Positions 49,132 to 60,324 of a DNA stretch of 64,000 bases are shown one piece after another. Location: the NCBI GenBank assembly GCA_947561715.1, contig OX387199.1, forward strand, positions 15,877,001-15,941,000, in the 5' to 3' direction. Numbering within the stretch: the first letter of the stretch is position 1; each line of letters begins with the position of its first letter. The position numbers and the translations under genes are program-made. The stretch comes from Ascidia mentula. Taxonomy: Eukaryota; Chordata; Ascidiacea; Phlebobranchia; Ascidiidae. The notes under the pieces were generated by a model. It did not search any database. It was given only the letters and a program-made list of their open reading frames with translations, and was not told the DNA's origin.

Positions 49132-51235
49132 TTTTCTCCTAACCATGCCTAGTAATTTTTTTTAGAAGTTCTATTTTTGAATGTTTTTGGTGTTAACTGC
49201 AAGTGTGTGTTTCTGACACAGGTTTGCTATAGAAAAGGGTTAAGATCTTTTGTGTCGTATCTGTGAAACGTACAAACAGAAGTAGGACAAACAAGAACGT
49301 AAAATCACTAATTTCGTCAAAAAATATAAAAAGGTGCACTAAAGGGGATGTCAACAGCTTATACGTTACACACGAAACACGAAAACGTTTATGATAATAC
49401 CAGTTGATCTTCGGGCAATAATATTAATTTCTTTCTTTCTTTTTATAAATATGTCTATATTACTTACTATTGGAAGCGTTTGTTAACAGTTTAAAATTTG
49501 TCACTTCTTTATTTCCCAATGAAAGAAATCATCGACGTCCACTAAGCAACACATTAATTTGAAATATTTACCATTTCACTTTGAGTAGCTCCTCCGCGCA
49601 ACAGAAAAACTGCCTTATACATCAATACGATGGGAGTGTCGTGTTTTTTGCTTTTTGGTGCAACAAGGGAATTAAACCACATATGCATACCTTAAAAATA
49701 TATAAATACAATTCATGCATTGTGTGCAACTTATTGTTTGATTTTATTTATATTTCTGACACTTACCGCCAGCAAAACAAGTTGAACGCTACGCTATGAA
49801 TGTTTTTCATGTTTGCAAAAAGGCTTCTTTTTTGCCTGTACATTGTGTTCTTTAAGTGTTAAATAATTTCGTATTTGAACAATTAAATTTTACTAATACA
49901 GCCAATCATTAAGTGGCGATATTAATTACTACCATGGGTAGATAAGGATAATACCATACCTTTCCAGTTTTTCAATCCATTACCCAAATTACCACTGACT
50001 GGGGAACGGTATGCTAATTACCACAAATTTAGGTTTTTCGTTGAAAGGGAAATAGGTTTGAACAAAAAACCCATATTATTGGAAAGCTGCAGAGAGAGTG
50101 TGTACACGCACTGTTTCGACCTGTAAGGTATCATAAGTGCAGCTGTTTAGTGGCACTGTGCTAGCTTTTGCACTAGCAGGCACACTAGTCTCAACTTTGT
50201 GGTACCTTTCGGTCAACGTCGATCTGCAGGGTACCCTATACTGAGTACCGAACAACAGAGACGACGAACCACTGTGGAGCGCACTATGTCCAAACGGATC
50301 TGCTTGGCAACCGATAGTGCATGGTTTGCAAAAAACACCAAAGTAATATATGTTTGGCAGACATATCTAATTCGTTGCATGGTCTGTTGCAAAAAGGACA
50401 AACAATGGCAAGGCATTCCCAAAGTTATGCGAAATAAAACTTTGTAGCCATGTTGGACATCAGGGGATGTAAAAGCGTAGACGGAGAGCCCAAGATTCTC
50501 GCTGGTGACTAGGTATTACCAATGCCGCCTTGTCGAACTAAAAGTCATTTCGTTGGGATACGAGTAACCGGTGTAAAAAATAAGCACTAACATGTTGTTC
50601 CTTATGCTCTTGGCTACATTTGAAGCGAGTTTAAAAAAATTCCTCGGTTCGGAACATTTTTAAATATGTTGTCAAACTTTTCGCCTTGAATACGCACTTG
50701 ATTGGGTTAATCTTACGCTGCATGCCACATGGCCCCTTGTCGGACTGAAAGTTATTTCGTCGGCATACGAGCTACCGGTGTAAAAAATAAGCACCAATAT
50801 GTTGTTTCATATGCTTTTGGCTATATTTAAGAAGAGTTTAAAAAAAATCCTCGTTTTGAAACATTTTCAAATGTGTTGTCAAAATTGTCGCCTTGAAAGC
50901 TCACTTGTTTGGGTTGATCTTACCAGAGACTACTCAGTAGAGCCTGCTGAACACTGCGCACGTACCAACGACACAAATAGTCTTATTGCTCTGGCAATAC
51001 ACAACATATAAAATTATAACTTTGCAAAAATGTTAATAATAAACTTGATTTTTTAAAATTTAAATCAGATATAAAATTAATCTTCTTCTTTTAAATAAAT
51101 AAAAGTGTTTGAGAAAATATTAAGATTAGTTCCGCTTGAATGCACCTGGTAACTACGCGACAGTTTCAATCAAAATGCATTGGAGAAAGTTGTGTACTCG
51201 AACGTTTTTTCGTATTCGCTTGAGTTGTTGTAGCC
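49132..51235. other. Intergenic region with a tandem duplication
   Basis: No gene recognised. It contains a two-copy repeat of about 190 bp (50530-50922). Small open frames here are short and unsupported. Confidence 0.5.
50530..50922. repeat. Two-copy tandem repeat of about 190 bp
   Basis: 50530-50713 and 50734-50922 align over their length with scattered mismatches. Both begin CCTTGTCG, share ACCGGTGTAAAAAATAAGCA and TGTTGTCAAA, and end near ATCTTA. The divergence shows the duplication is not recent. Confidence 0.85.
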
Positions 51236-51835
51236 TTTCAGGTTGCTACATGTGCGAAAATTGTGTCATGCATTGAAATACTCCACTAACCTCATACAAT
51301 TTCTTATTTGTTCCCATAGCGACAGTTTACGACAATTACACAAGGAAATACATTGGAAAGAACATATTTCGGGTTAACGCCACCTCGATGTTACATGTGC
51401 TAACATATAGAGGTCAACAAATATGGGAGGAATAATAACCTTCATTCAGAGCACTCTCTCTTCCCTTAAAGTTGATTCCGTAACGCATACTAAACCACAA
51501 TGTTAGACAAGCCTTCTGTGATTATATCTTGAGTAAGTGACAATTGTCATTTTCTGTTTATTATACATTTTGCCACAAATCGACATTGAAACTTGCGGAG
51601 TGCATAAAATTAATGGGTAAATTTGCACATCAGAAATAATACTTAAAGATTTAAAAAAGTCCATCAAAAAACAGTACAAAATTAAAGTCTTTTATATCCC
51701 TACAAGAAAATAGCCATAAAATCAATTGCTACTAAACATAATTAAAGCACACAACATTTTTAATAACAAATTTGAGGTTTAAAATGAGTAGCAAAATTGA
51801 TTTACATATTACATAACATAAAAATGCAGTTTGGT
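51236..51835. repeat. DHRS1 3' flank, direct copy of 33590-34045
   Basis: 3' flank of DHRS1 copy B. From 51236 to about 51740 it matches the block upstream of copy A in the same orientation. Left of 51236 the similarity ends, so no DHRS1 first exon follows. Confidence 0.75.
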
Positions 51836-54242
51836 TTACGGAACACACAATTGACCATAGCTTCTACACATTAGGAATATTTGCTTGGATTCTTTCCGTC
51901 TTTTGGTGCTGCTTGCTGCAAGAAAGGTGAAAATAGAAAACGGAATCCTAATAAAACTTGGAATGTACGTTGCAAGCCACACAGCCCCTGATACAACAGC
52001 TATTGTTTTTAGACCCCTCATGCTTGCCGGAAAACGACCTGAAAGAAACATAGAAGAAAGAAGTTATAACACTTAAAATTTATTATTTCTGTAAGATGTC
52101 AAAATGAAAGACACTGACGCTGATCGTCAATCACCGTTTGTGAGTAATTTTGGATAGTGAAAGCTATTCACGATTCCACACTGCACTGCACTGCACCATG
52201 ACGAAATGTGGCAATTGATTGCTTTTTTTGTGAGGGATGTTCAGATTGATAATAAATTAATGTTTGATTTTATTTCGATCAAAATAATTTGAAGATGGAT
52301 GGTGTTTGTTGCTAACTACTACTACAACTATTCATTGCAATTTACAAAAATGAATGCTAGTCAGCACAATTTTTAATAAGCAGGCGAAAAACAGCGCACT
52401 TAAAAACAATTTACCATCAACATCCAATATGTTAAATTCAGCTGCAATATCAGTTGAAAGAACAACTTTTCCAGCTCTTTTCATTATGTCTTGGTCTGTA
52501 GAAACATAAATTCAATAACACAGAGATCAAAAATATCTTTTTTAAAATACAAAGCAGATATACATTATTTTAAAACAGACGTTGTGGTAAATTAAAATCT
52601 AAACATGGTGTATGACATTGGGCGCCCACTGAAAAATTACCTCGCTATTTGTAAAGCTCGACCACAAGCAAACGAAAAGTAATCTAAAAGCGTATAAACG
52701 GTTAAAAACATTTGGACCCACTTTAAATAGTCCTGAAAACGCTTATGGCGTCATTTTATGTGACGGCATAGTTTTCCGGCACCCCTAAGAATTTAACACA
52801 CCTGGCGCCAATGCATATGGCTCCATGTGTTTGTAAGTGACTCTAATGATGTTGTGTATGTTTACATACATGCACTGAAATCTAAATAAAATCATTGTAC
52901 ACTCACAAGTACTATAGGTTCTTTAGATAAATACAATATTATTTTTATTGTTACGCTACATTACCAACCTGCTAAAAGACTTGCAATGCATTTTCCTGAA
53001 AACTCTGGTGTTTCTTCATTATCAAACAGCCATTGTAACTAAAAATATTTTATATTTGTTATCACAAAGTATAAGTTCCATAGCAAACAAATGTTTCCGA
53101 AACTGCTGTGACCACTTGCTCAGAAAAGTATAATTTACTGAAAAATATATTAAATGGTTAACAACCGCAAAATCTATTTTTTCTTGTTGTTTCTTTTATA
53201 GCATTTCCTTGTGGTAGTTTTGTGGGATAAAATCTTCAAATTAAATTAAACCAAATAATATGCTATACAAGCTGCTCAACATTTTTTGATTTTGAAACTA
53301 CAGACTCTCTTGCACTAATGACTGCTTCAGTTCTCACTAGGCTAGGCCATAGAGACATGAAGGCGACATTGTATGGTGCCAAGTCCACAGAACAATCTCC
53401 TGTCATTCTGTCTATCTGCAAAGTACAAATAAAAATTAACCCTGGCATTCATGACTATGATACAGTGCAACTTACTGCAGCTTTACAGATACCATAACAG
53501 GGTGTTAAAAAGTATCTTACACCACCAATGGAGCTTATATTAACAATTGGACCTTTTCTTCGTTTAATCATAAGGCGGGAGGCATGCACAGCACACTTGT
53601 AATGATTTCTTTTTAACCAGAAAAAAATATATGCCCATGGTGAGACAGTTTGTGCATATATAATGATTACCTCAGACCAGCATCATTAATTCTGTCCCAT
53701 CCATCCACAGGCTGGTCCCAAAATTCTTCTTTTGTATGCTCCATTATCCACTAGAAAATTAATTAAGACTTGAAGCATTTTATACCCAAAATATAAGCAT
53801 GCAACAACAGTTTATTCTTGGCTGATGTGTGTGTTTTGTTCAAAATACAATTTAAATATGACAATGCATTCATTTCTTTTGTTTATCAAGGATTTCCCAT
53901 TTTATTGCAAATTACAATTGTGAGGATTTCCACCTTTTACGTAGTGCTGATGATTTTTAAAGTGAAATATTTTTGTCTTTCATAAGAAAGCTGACAGATT
54001 TTAACTTGGAAATAAATGTTTCATTGTTGTGGTATACATTTTTCCTAGTCACGAATTATGTGGTAATAAAGTTACATTGGAAAGCAACTTACATTGAGAG
54101 CAGAGTAGGCATTGTCTACAAACAAGTCCAGCTGCCCGCCATTCTCATTTGCAATCTGTTCAAATAGTTTCTTCACTTGAGCATCATCACTGTGATCACA
54201 TTGGATGGGAATACATCTTCCATGTGCTTCCCTTTCTTCAGC
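51836..54242 (-). CDS. DHRS1-like dehydrogenase, copy B, lacking exon 1
   Basis: Seven exons matching exons 2-8 of copies A and C: 54093-54242, 53671-53750, 53476-53608, 53281-53415, 52969-53038, 52415-52495, 51836-52038. All are open with matching phase and GT/AG borders. The first exon, which carries the TGxxxGIG cofactor motif and start codon, is absent from 54243-55979. Differences: the NNAYS motif reads VDNAYS, the catalytic Tyr/Lys pair is kept as CYGICK, the acceptor of the fourth family exon has degraded to AAAAAG, and the last exon is frame-shifted near its end, replacing NPSKYS with about 16 unrelated residues. It may be a decaying pseudogene, or a donor of exons 2-8 to a transcript starting at copy C exon 1, whose phase-0 donor fits. 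Intact frames despite clear divergence argue against long neutrality. Confidence 0.75.
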
Positions 54243-54282
54243 CTGTAATGTGGAATTAACAAATCAACTGCACATGTCAGTT

Positions 54283-55459
54283 GGGGTAATTATCGGACAG
54301 TTAAAGTTATGGGGTAATTAGCGGATGCCACCATAGAAAAAAACTATGGTTCCCTTAAACTTTATCTTGTACATGTGGTAACCTGGAAGCCTCCCATGGT
54401 TAAAAATACCATGTGTTGATTCCTCTGTGAAACACTGAAAAAATTTTTTTTAAGGGTGGTTTATTTCACGAACTTTTTCACACAAGTGCATGTAGTAATT
54501 TGTTAAAATTTAACAGTGTTTTAATGATTTGAAATTTCATTTAGGAAATACTGGCAGGTCAAGCCCTGAAGTTTTCAATGAAGGTTAACTTAAACCTCTA
54601 CCTATAGTCTGTTTTCAATGAAGGTTAACTCAAACCTCTACCTAGTCTGCCCTCTTAGAAAAATGTGTCCAATAATTACCCCATGCACATTTTTGCATTC
54701 AGGGGTAATTATTGGACACTGACATTACGTATAAATATCATAGTACCAACTGTTTTGAGTGGTTATAACCAGGATTATATGTAATATAGGAATGTGGGAT
54801 GTGGCCAATTCAGAATAACAACTTTGGATGATACGAATTCTAAGCTATTCGAATTCAAATTCTAATTTTAAATCGAATAATAGGATTTAGTTTTATAACT
54901 TTTCCATAAATTTCATCACATTAATTTTTCACCTATTTTCTTTTCATAAACATGGCATCAATGGCATGTAACAATTAAGAGATTATTACACTCATGCAGA
55001 CCTTCGAAAACAGTCAATTACATTATTATGCAACCGGCAAAATCAGAATATAATGCAGTATTTTGGATTCGATTCAACTATTCTAGAATAGTGTGTTATT
55101 CTATAAATCCCCTTTCTGTATGTAAATGCAATAACCCCAATAAGAATGCCTAGAAATACATACAAAAACAAACAAAACTATGGAATAGCAGGAATTTATG
55201 ATGTGCATAGACATTAACAAATCAGCAGTGTCAAGAAATTAGCAGTAATAAGAATATTAGCAAATTAGCAAGTAAACCCACACAATATGTAATATATCAG
55301 TGTCTGCACTTTATTTCCACATCTCATAGAACGTAAGGTTGTAAACCTGTTTTAAATTCACCTGAAACAGCATGGACTTGACAAGTGTAGTACACTGTCC
55401 AACAATTACCCCACATGTGTCCAATAATTACCCCAATTGATGGGGTAATAGTTGGACAG
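54283..55459. repeat. Cluster of a 17-18-bp motif in both orientations (transposon-like)
   Basis: GGGGTAATTATTGGACA or its complement occurs six times: 54283-54300, 54311-54325 (partial), 54666-54682 and 54702-54718 (inverted pair), 55395-55412, 55418-55434, and 55442-55459 (inverted to its neighbours). Inverted pairs are typical of transposon termini. The segment sits exactly where copy B's first exon should be. No transposase frame is visible. Confidence 0.6.
54571..54649. repeat. Two-copy tandem repeat of about 39 bp
   Basis: GTTTTCAATGAAGGTTAACT followed by AAACCTCTACCT and AGTCT is present twice in a row, with one substitution and a 2-base length difference. Confidence 0.9.
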
Positions 55460-55979
55460 TAAAAACTTAAATTATCTGCCAACCGTTTTTAGTGCAAAAT
55501 AAAAATGGTTTGATTTGAATTAATTTGATTTAACTAAATCAAATATGTTTGAGAAAATTATAATGAAAAGGTTAATTTATTAGAACAGTAATTTATTATG
55601 TTATAAACCAGGTACAATAAATCAAAATACAATAATTGCCCGATGTAGCCCCGGCAATGCAAAAAAAGACCTACTCAACAAGAGAACTTATTAGGCATTA
55701 ATAATGGGTTAAATGATGGTTTACTGCTGACAAAAAATAAATTTTAAATATCAAACAAAAAGCTACACCAGATAAACAACACAAAACATAGTTTAAATAA
55801 CAATCAGAATGTGAAACACAGAAGATCAAATTGCAAAATTCAGGAAAGTTGCATGTAAAAGGTATTAATATACTGATTGCTTCCAAGTATTATCGCACAC
55901 AAAATTATAATAACAAATTATAAGTTGATTTCAGTTTGCACATGTAATAAGGTAGTTGGTTGTGAGCGCTTTACACACA

Positions 55980-58900
55980 TTAAGAATATTTGCTTGGGAT
56001 CTTTGTTACATTTGATACACTTCTGCTAGCTGCAAGGAAGGTGAAAACAGTCAATGGAACCCTAATAAAACTTGGAATGTACGGTGCAAGCCACAGGGCC
56101 CCAGATGAAACAACCATTGATTTAAGGCTTCTTATGCTTACTGGAAAGCGACCTGTTAAAAAAAGGTAAAATATTTTTGCAGATTTTTCCATGTTTTTTT
56201 TAACCAAAACAAGCACCGAATCAAGTAAGGCATAGGTTCTAAACCCTTTATCTCCAATTTACCCCCCAGAGGCATTTGAAGATTAATTTATACCCCCCTG
56301 TTTTAACATACTAATTTTTCAAAAAAGAACTTTACAAGTAAATGTTAAAATATATCATTGGACACTGACAAATCTTGTTAGAGTCAGGTGCCCAGATGGT
56401 GATGATTGCCCATATGGTGAAAAGAATCACACTCTTCCATGTGATATTTATGCCAACTACTAACATTATTTTTTGCAAAATTGAAAATAAAAACAGAAAA
56501 AACACACTAGAAAGCAATTTACCATCAACATCCAAAATGTTGAATTCAGCTGCAATATCAGTTGAAAGAACAATTTGTCCAGTTCTTTTCATTATGTCTT
56601 GGTCTGTAGAAACATAAAATTGATAAACAAAGGACAAAAAAGATATCACCTTGAAAGGAACAAAAAAGCTAAATTGTTGTTTAATTTCGATCATGTGTTC
56701 AACTTACATAAATGACCGAATATATTTGAGTAAATGGTCTGGATGAAATGATATTTGGTGATACAGAGTAATCAAATCTAACAAATAACATTCAGTGAAC
56801 ACACAAGGAGATCCCATCATAGGATAATTCTTTTTACTGCAAGAAAATATAATAAAATATTTTTGATTTTTATAATGCATTACCCACTAAAAGACTTGCA
56901 ATGCACTTTCCAGAAAATTCTGCGGATTCTCCATTTTCAAAGAGCCATTCAAACTAGAAAAACATATTGTATTCATTGTCACAAAATCTGTTAGCCATGA
57001 CAGATAAAATATTCTATTGTGCATAAACAACTAAGTATCAATAGCAACCACAAAATATACTGGTTATTTTGACAGCTGTCCCAAATACAAGTGGCGGATA
57101 TAGAATGGTATAATTAATAAAGTATCGAAGCTACTCAACAGTTTGAGCTCTTGCTGCATCAGTTTTTATTGCTGCATCGACTGCTTCAGTTCTCACTGGG
57201 CCAGGCCATAGAGATACAAAGGCAACATTGTATGGTGCCAAGTCCACTGCACAATCTCGTGCCATTCTGTCTTTCTATAAAATAGAAATCAAAATGTTAA
57301 CACTGTAACACAATAATAATACAGTGTAACTTACCCCAGTTTTACCAATACCATAACAAGGTGTTTGAAAATATCTTACACCGCCAATGGAGCTTATATT
57401 AACAATCAGACCTTTTCTTTGTTTAATCATAAGGCGGGAGGCATGCACAGCACACTTGTAATGATTTCTGTTAAAAATACAAGCCAACAATATATCATAA
57501 AATGTATGAAATGATCCTTAAGTTGTTTGTTTTGCAAGTTTACAATTGATATACATATATTCTGCCTATGCTTGGAAACATCATTATTAGTATTACCAAA
57601 AACAACAAAATTTTAAACCAATATAGTCTGTATTTGTATGTAAGTGAATGTTTACCTTGTGAGCAAACAACTAAAGGATTCATTTAGGAAGTCAATTTTA
57701 TCTGTTGGAAGTCAATTATATACAAACCCCTATTTATGAAATATTTTAGCTAGGTTGTCTCTTTATACTGCACAGGCCTTGGTATGTAGTTTGTGTTTAA
57801 ATATCACTGTTAAATTCCGTGTTTTGTGCGACAATATTGTACTCTTTGTGACCCACTTAATTGATCGTGCAAACTGCAGCAGGGGTTGGACCCCCTAGTT
57901 TAGGAACCCTAAATTCTAGGCCAATTAAACCTGATTTGTAGCTGCAGCAATATTTTTCCAATTATTTAAACACAGTTTTTTTTGGCAGACTAAATTTTGT
58001 GCCCTTACAGAAAAAAAAACTGTTTACTGGGTTTGACCTTTATATGCAATATTGTTGGATGAAATATTAAACTATTACTGAAATTTGCTCATTTTCCCAA
58101 GTCACCTTATTACTGGCAAAGTGCATGAAAGGACAGAAATGCGCTAAAATATTGCTTTTAGGTCAAACAAAATTTCAAGTTTTTTAAATGAATGGCACAG
58201 GTTCTATTTCTCACATTCAATTGATATTACCTCAGTCCAACATTATTTATTATGTCCCATCCATCTTCAGGTTGGTCCCAAAAAGTATATTGTCCATTTT
58301 CTATTACCCACTGGAAAATAGTTTTAACGTTTAAATCTTTCTGAAAGAACCGAAATAGCAACAATGTAGTTATAATTCATATGTGCATTTTAGTTTAAAT
58401 AAAATATATTATGTAGTGCTAAATCAACATAGAAAGCAACATACATTGACAGCAGAGTAGGCATTGTTTACAAGCAAGTCCAGCTGTCCATCATTCTTAT
58501 TTGCAATCTGTTCAAATACTTGCTTCACTTGAGCATCATCGCTGTGATCACATTGTATGGGAATACACTTTCCACATGCTTCTCTCGTCTCAGCCTGACC
58601 AAAAAAATAAACACAACAATGTTAAAGATATTTTGTTTGTAATGGATATGTTAATTGATGGCAATCCAACTGACAGCAAAACCAACTAAATGATAAATTT
58701 GGTTATCCCAGGGTCATGAGTTCAAAGCTCGCTTCGAGCTTGACTTTTCAGATCTCGCTCCAACTTGTCGGTAGAAGTGGCTGATCCAGCTTGTTACCAA
58801 ACCTTGCAATTAAAATTAAGCCCTCAGCTGAGATGCTTCAGGTGGCAAAAAGTTGAAAACTTTACTTGTTACAACAGTGGGCGCCAGTGCTCCCTTGGGG

Positions 58901-60324
58901 TTTGTTATTTTAAATGGGGTGATGGGGAATAAATGGACGCTTGCGGGCGCTGAGGAAAATCACGTCGGGGTCACCAATGAAGCGATGTTTATTAAGGAGC
59001 CAACAAATCAGACTGACGGGTACTTCAACGAGCAGCATAATCGAGAGACATGCAGAAAAAGGCAATTGACGCTTCTCACGGTTCGATAAATTTCATGCAT
59101 TTAATAGTCTTAACTGTTTCATGTTGTATTGACGTTAAAATTTACGTTATGATTGTAAATGTTTAAAAAACTGGTGATGTTGCATCAATCTAGTCTGTCT
59201 ATTACATTGATGTTGTCATGATAAAAATAAATTTGTCATAATTTTTTGCCAATTGTATGGGCGTTTTCAAAAAGACGAGGTGGGTAGTACCGGCAAAAAA
59301 GTTTCAGAAACACTGAGAAAGACAATACATGGCGATTTATAGTTCTGACTTTGTGTCATCAATCGGTATGAGTAATGCTATACACGCAAAGATTGGCTGA
59401 AAATGCATCAGGAGTTTTTGACAAAAACGCGGGTAGCACAGCGGTAAATCGTTAAATTTTCGTTTCGACAAAGCAGAAATGGTCGAGAACTTGCACTAGT
59501 ATGTGCCAAGCATCAGAAACGAAACGTCTGGAATTAACTGCAGCTTGCGCGATATTCATTTATTTGGCTTTGGTGCGGGTTTTTACTGCCTCGTCAGCAT
59601 GAAAAATCGCAAAAAAGACACTAAATCACGGTTGTACAACGGTGCTTAAGGCATTTCAAAGAGGTACACGAAGGGTGATTGTTTTATGGATGTGCAGGGG
59701 AGCCACTGGGCTCAAGCGTTACTTTATAGAGGAAACACGAAGTGTAAACAGTTGAGTGATCACGACTTCCATGGCCAAGTGACTACCAAACTCGTCAGTT
59801 GCTGTTAATTCCAGACGTTTTTCTTTGTCTAAACCTAATTTTTCGTTTTTGGTGCTTGATACATATATTCCTCGACAACTTCTACTTCGCCTAAACATGA
59901 CATTTCCTCCAAAATGGATTTACCGCTGCTCTACACGCATTTAACTGAAGAACTCCTATCTAAGCCAAGGCTTTTCAGCCAATCCTCAACTGTAACATTG
60001 TGACGTCAGACCTATTGATGACGCGAAGTCGTAACCACGAATACATTGTTAAAACATTGCTATTTTTCTGCAGCTAATGGCCAACCTCATCTCAATTTTA
60101 ACATCAAAACATATAGACGCACTAATTTTGTTCAAAATTTATCTGCTTTTTTTAGTTTACTTCATAATTTCCCATACCTCCTTTGACACAAGGTTAAGTT
60201 TCTCCAAACTTCTCCCAGTTATGTAACATGTTGCACCATTTATTGCCAGCTGAAGAGCAATACCCTTTCCAACGCCTCTGGAAGCTCCAGTTACCAAGCA
60301 AACTTTTCCTTGCAGGTTAGGCAT
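55980..60324 (-). CDS. DHRS1: DHRS1-like short-chain dehydrogenase/reductase, copy C
   Basis: Complete paralogue of copy A with the same eight-exon layout: 60178-60324, 58445-58594, 58231-58310, 57335-57467, 57140-57274, 56884-56953, 56523-56603, 55980-56152; 322 residues. The exon lengths equal those of copy A apart from the last. TGASRGVG in exon 1, LLVNNAYSAVN in exon 2, VNISSIGG and CYGIGK in exon 4 keep the SDR cofactor and catalytic residues; SLWPGPVRTE and the DHRS1 tail WLAPYIPSFIRVPLTVFTFL are present. The segment after VRTEAV differs most from copy A. Intron 1 is about 1.6 kb, against 0.6 kb in copy A, and holds an LTR-retrotransposon remnant. The donor of intron 5 is again GTTGAG. 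Confidence 0.94.
58700..58750 (+). repeat. Weak tRNA-like B-box region
   Basis: GAGTTCAAAGCTC resembles a Pol III B box and is preceded by GGTTATCCCAGGGTC. No A box at tRNA distance and no cloverleaf. It may be a SINE scrap. Confidence 0.2.
58961..59090 (-). mobile_element. LTR-retrotransposon remnant: LTR end and primer-binding site
   Basis: The minus strand reads AATAAACATCGCTTCA then TGGTGACCCCGACGTG. This is the arrangement of an LTR R/U5 end (polyadenylation signal, terminal CA) followed by a primer-binding site seen in invertebrate Ty3/gypsy-type elements. The LTR would extend to higher coordinates; its other end is not identified. No gag or pol frame was recognised. It lies in intron 1 of DHRS1 copy C, in the same orientation. 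Confidence 0.5.

Noticed and set aside
51836..54242. Calling DHRS1 copy B a plain dead pseudogene
   Set aside because: Seven exons are open with correct phases despite divergence from the sister copies, so decay is not the only reading.
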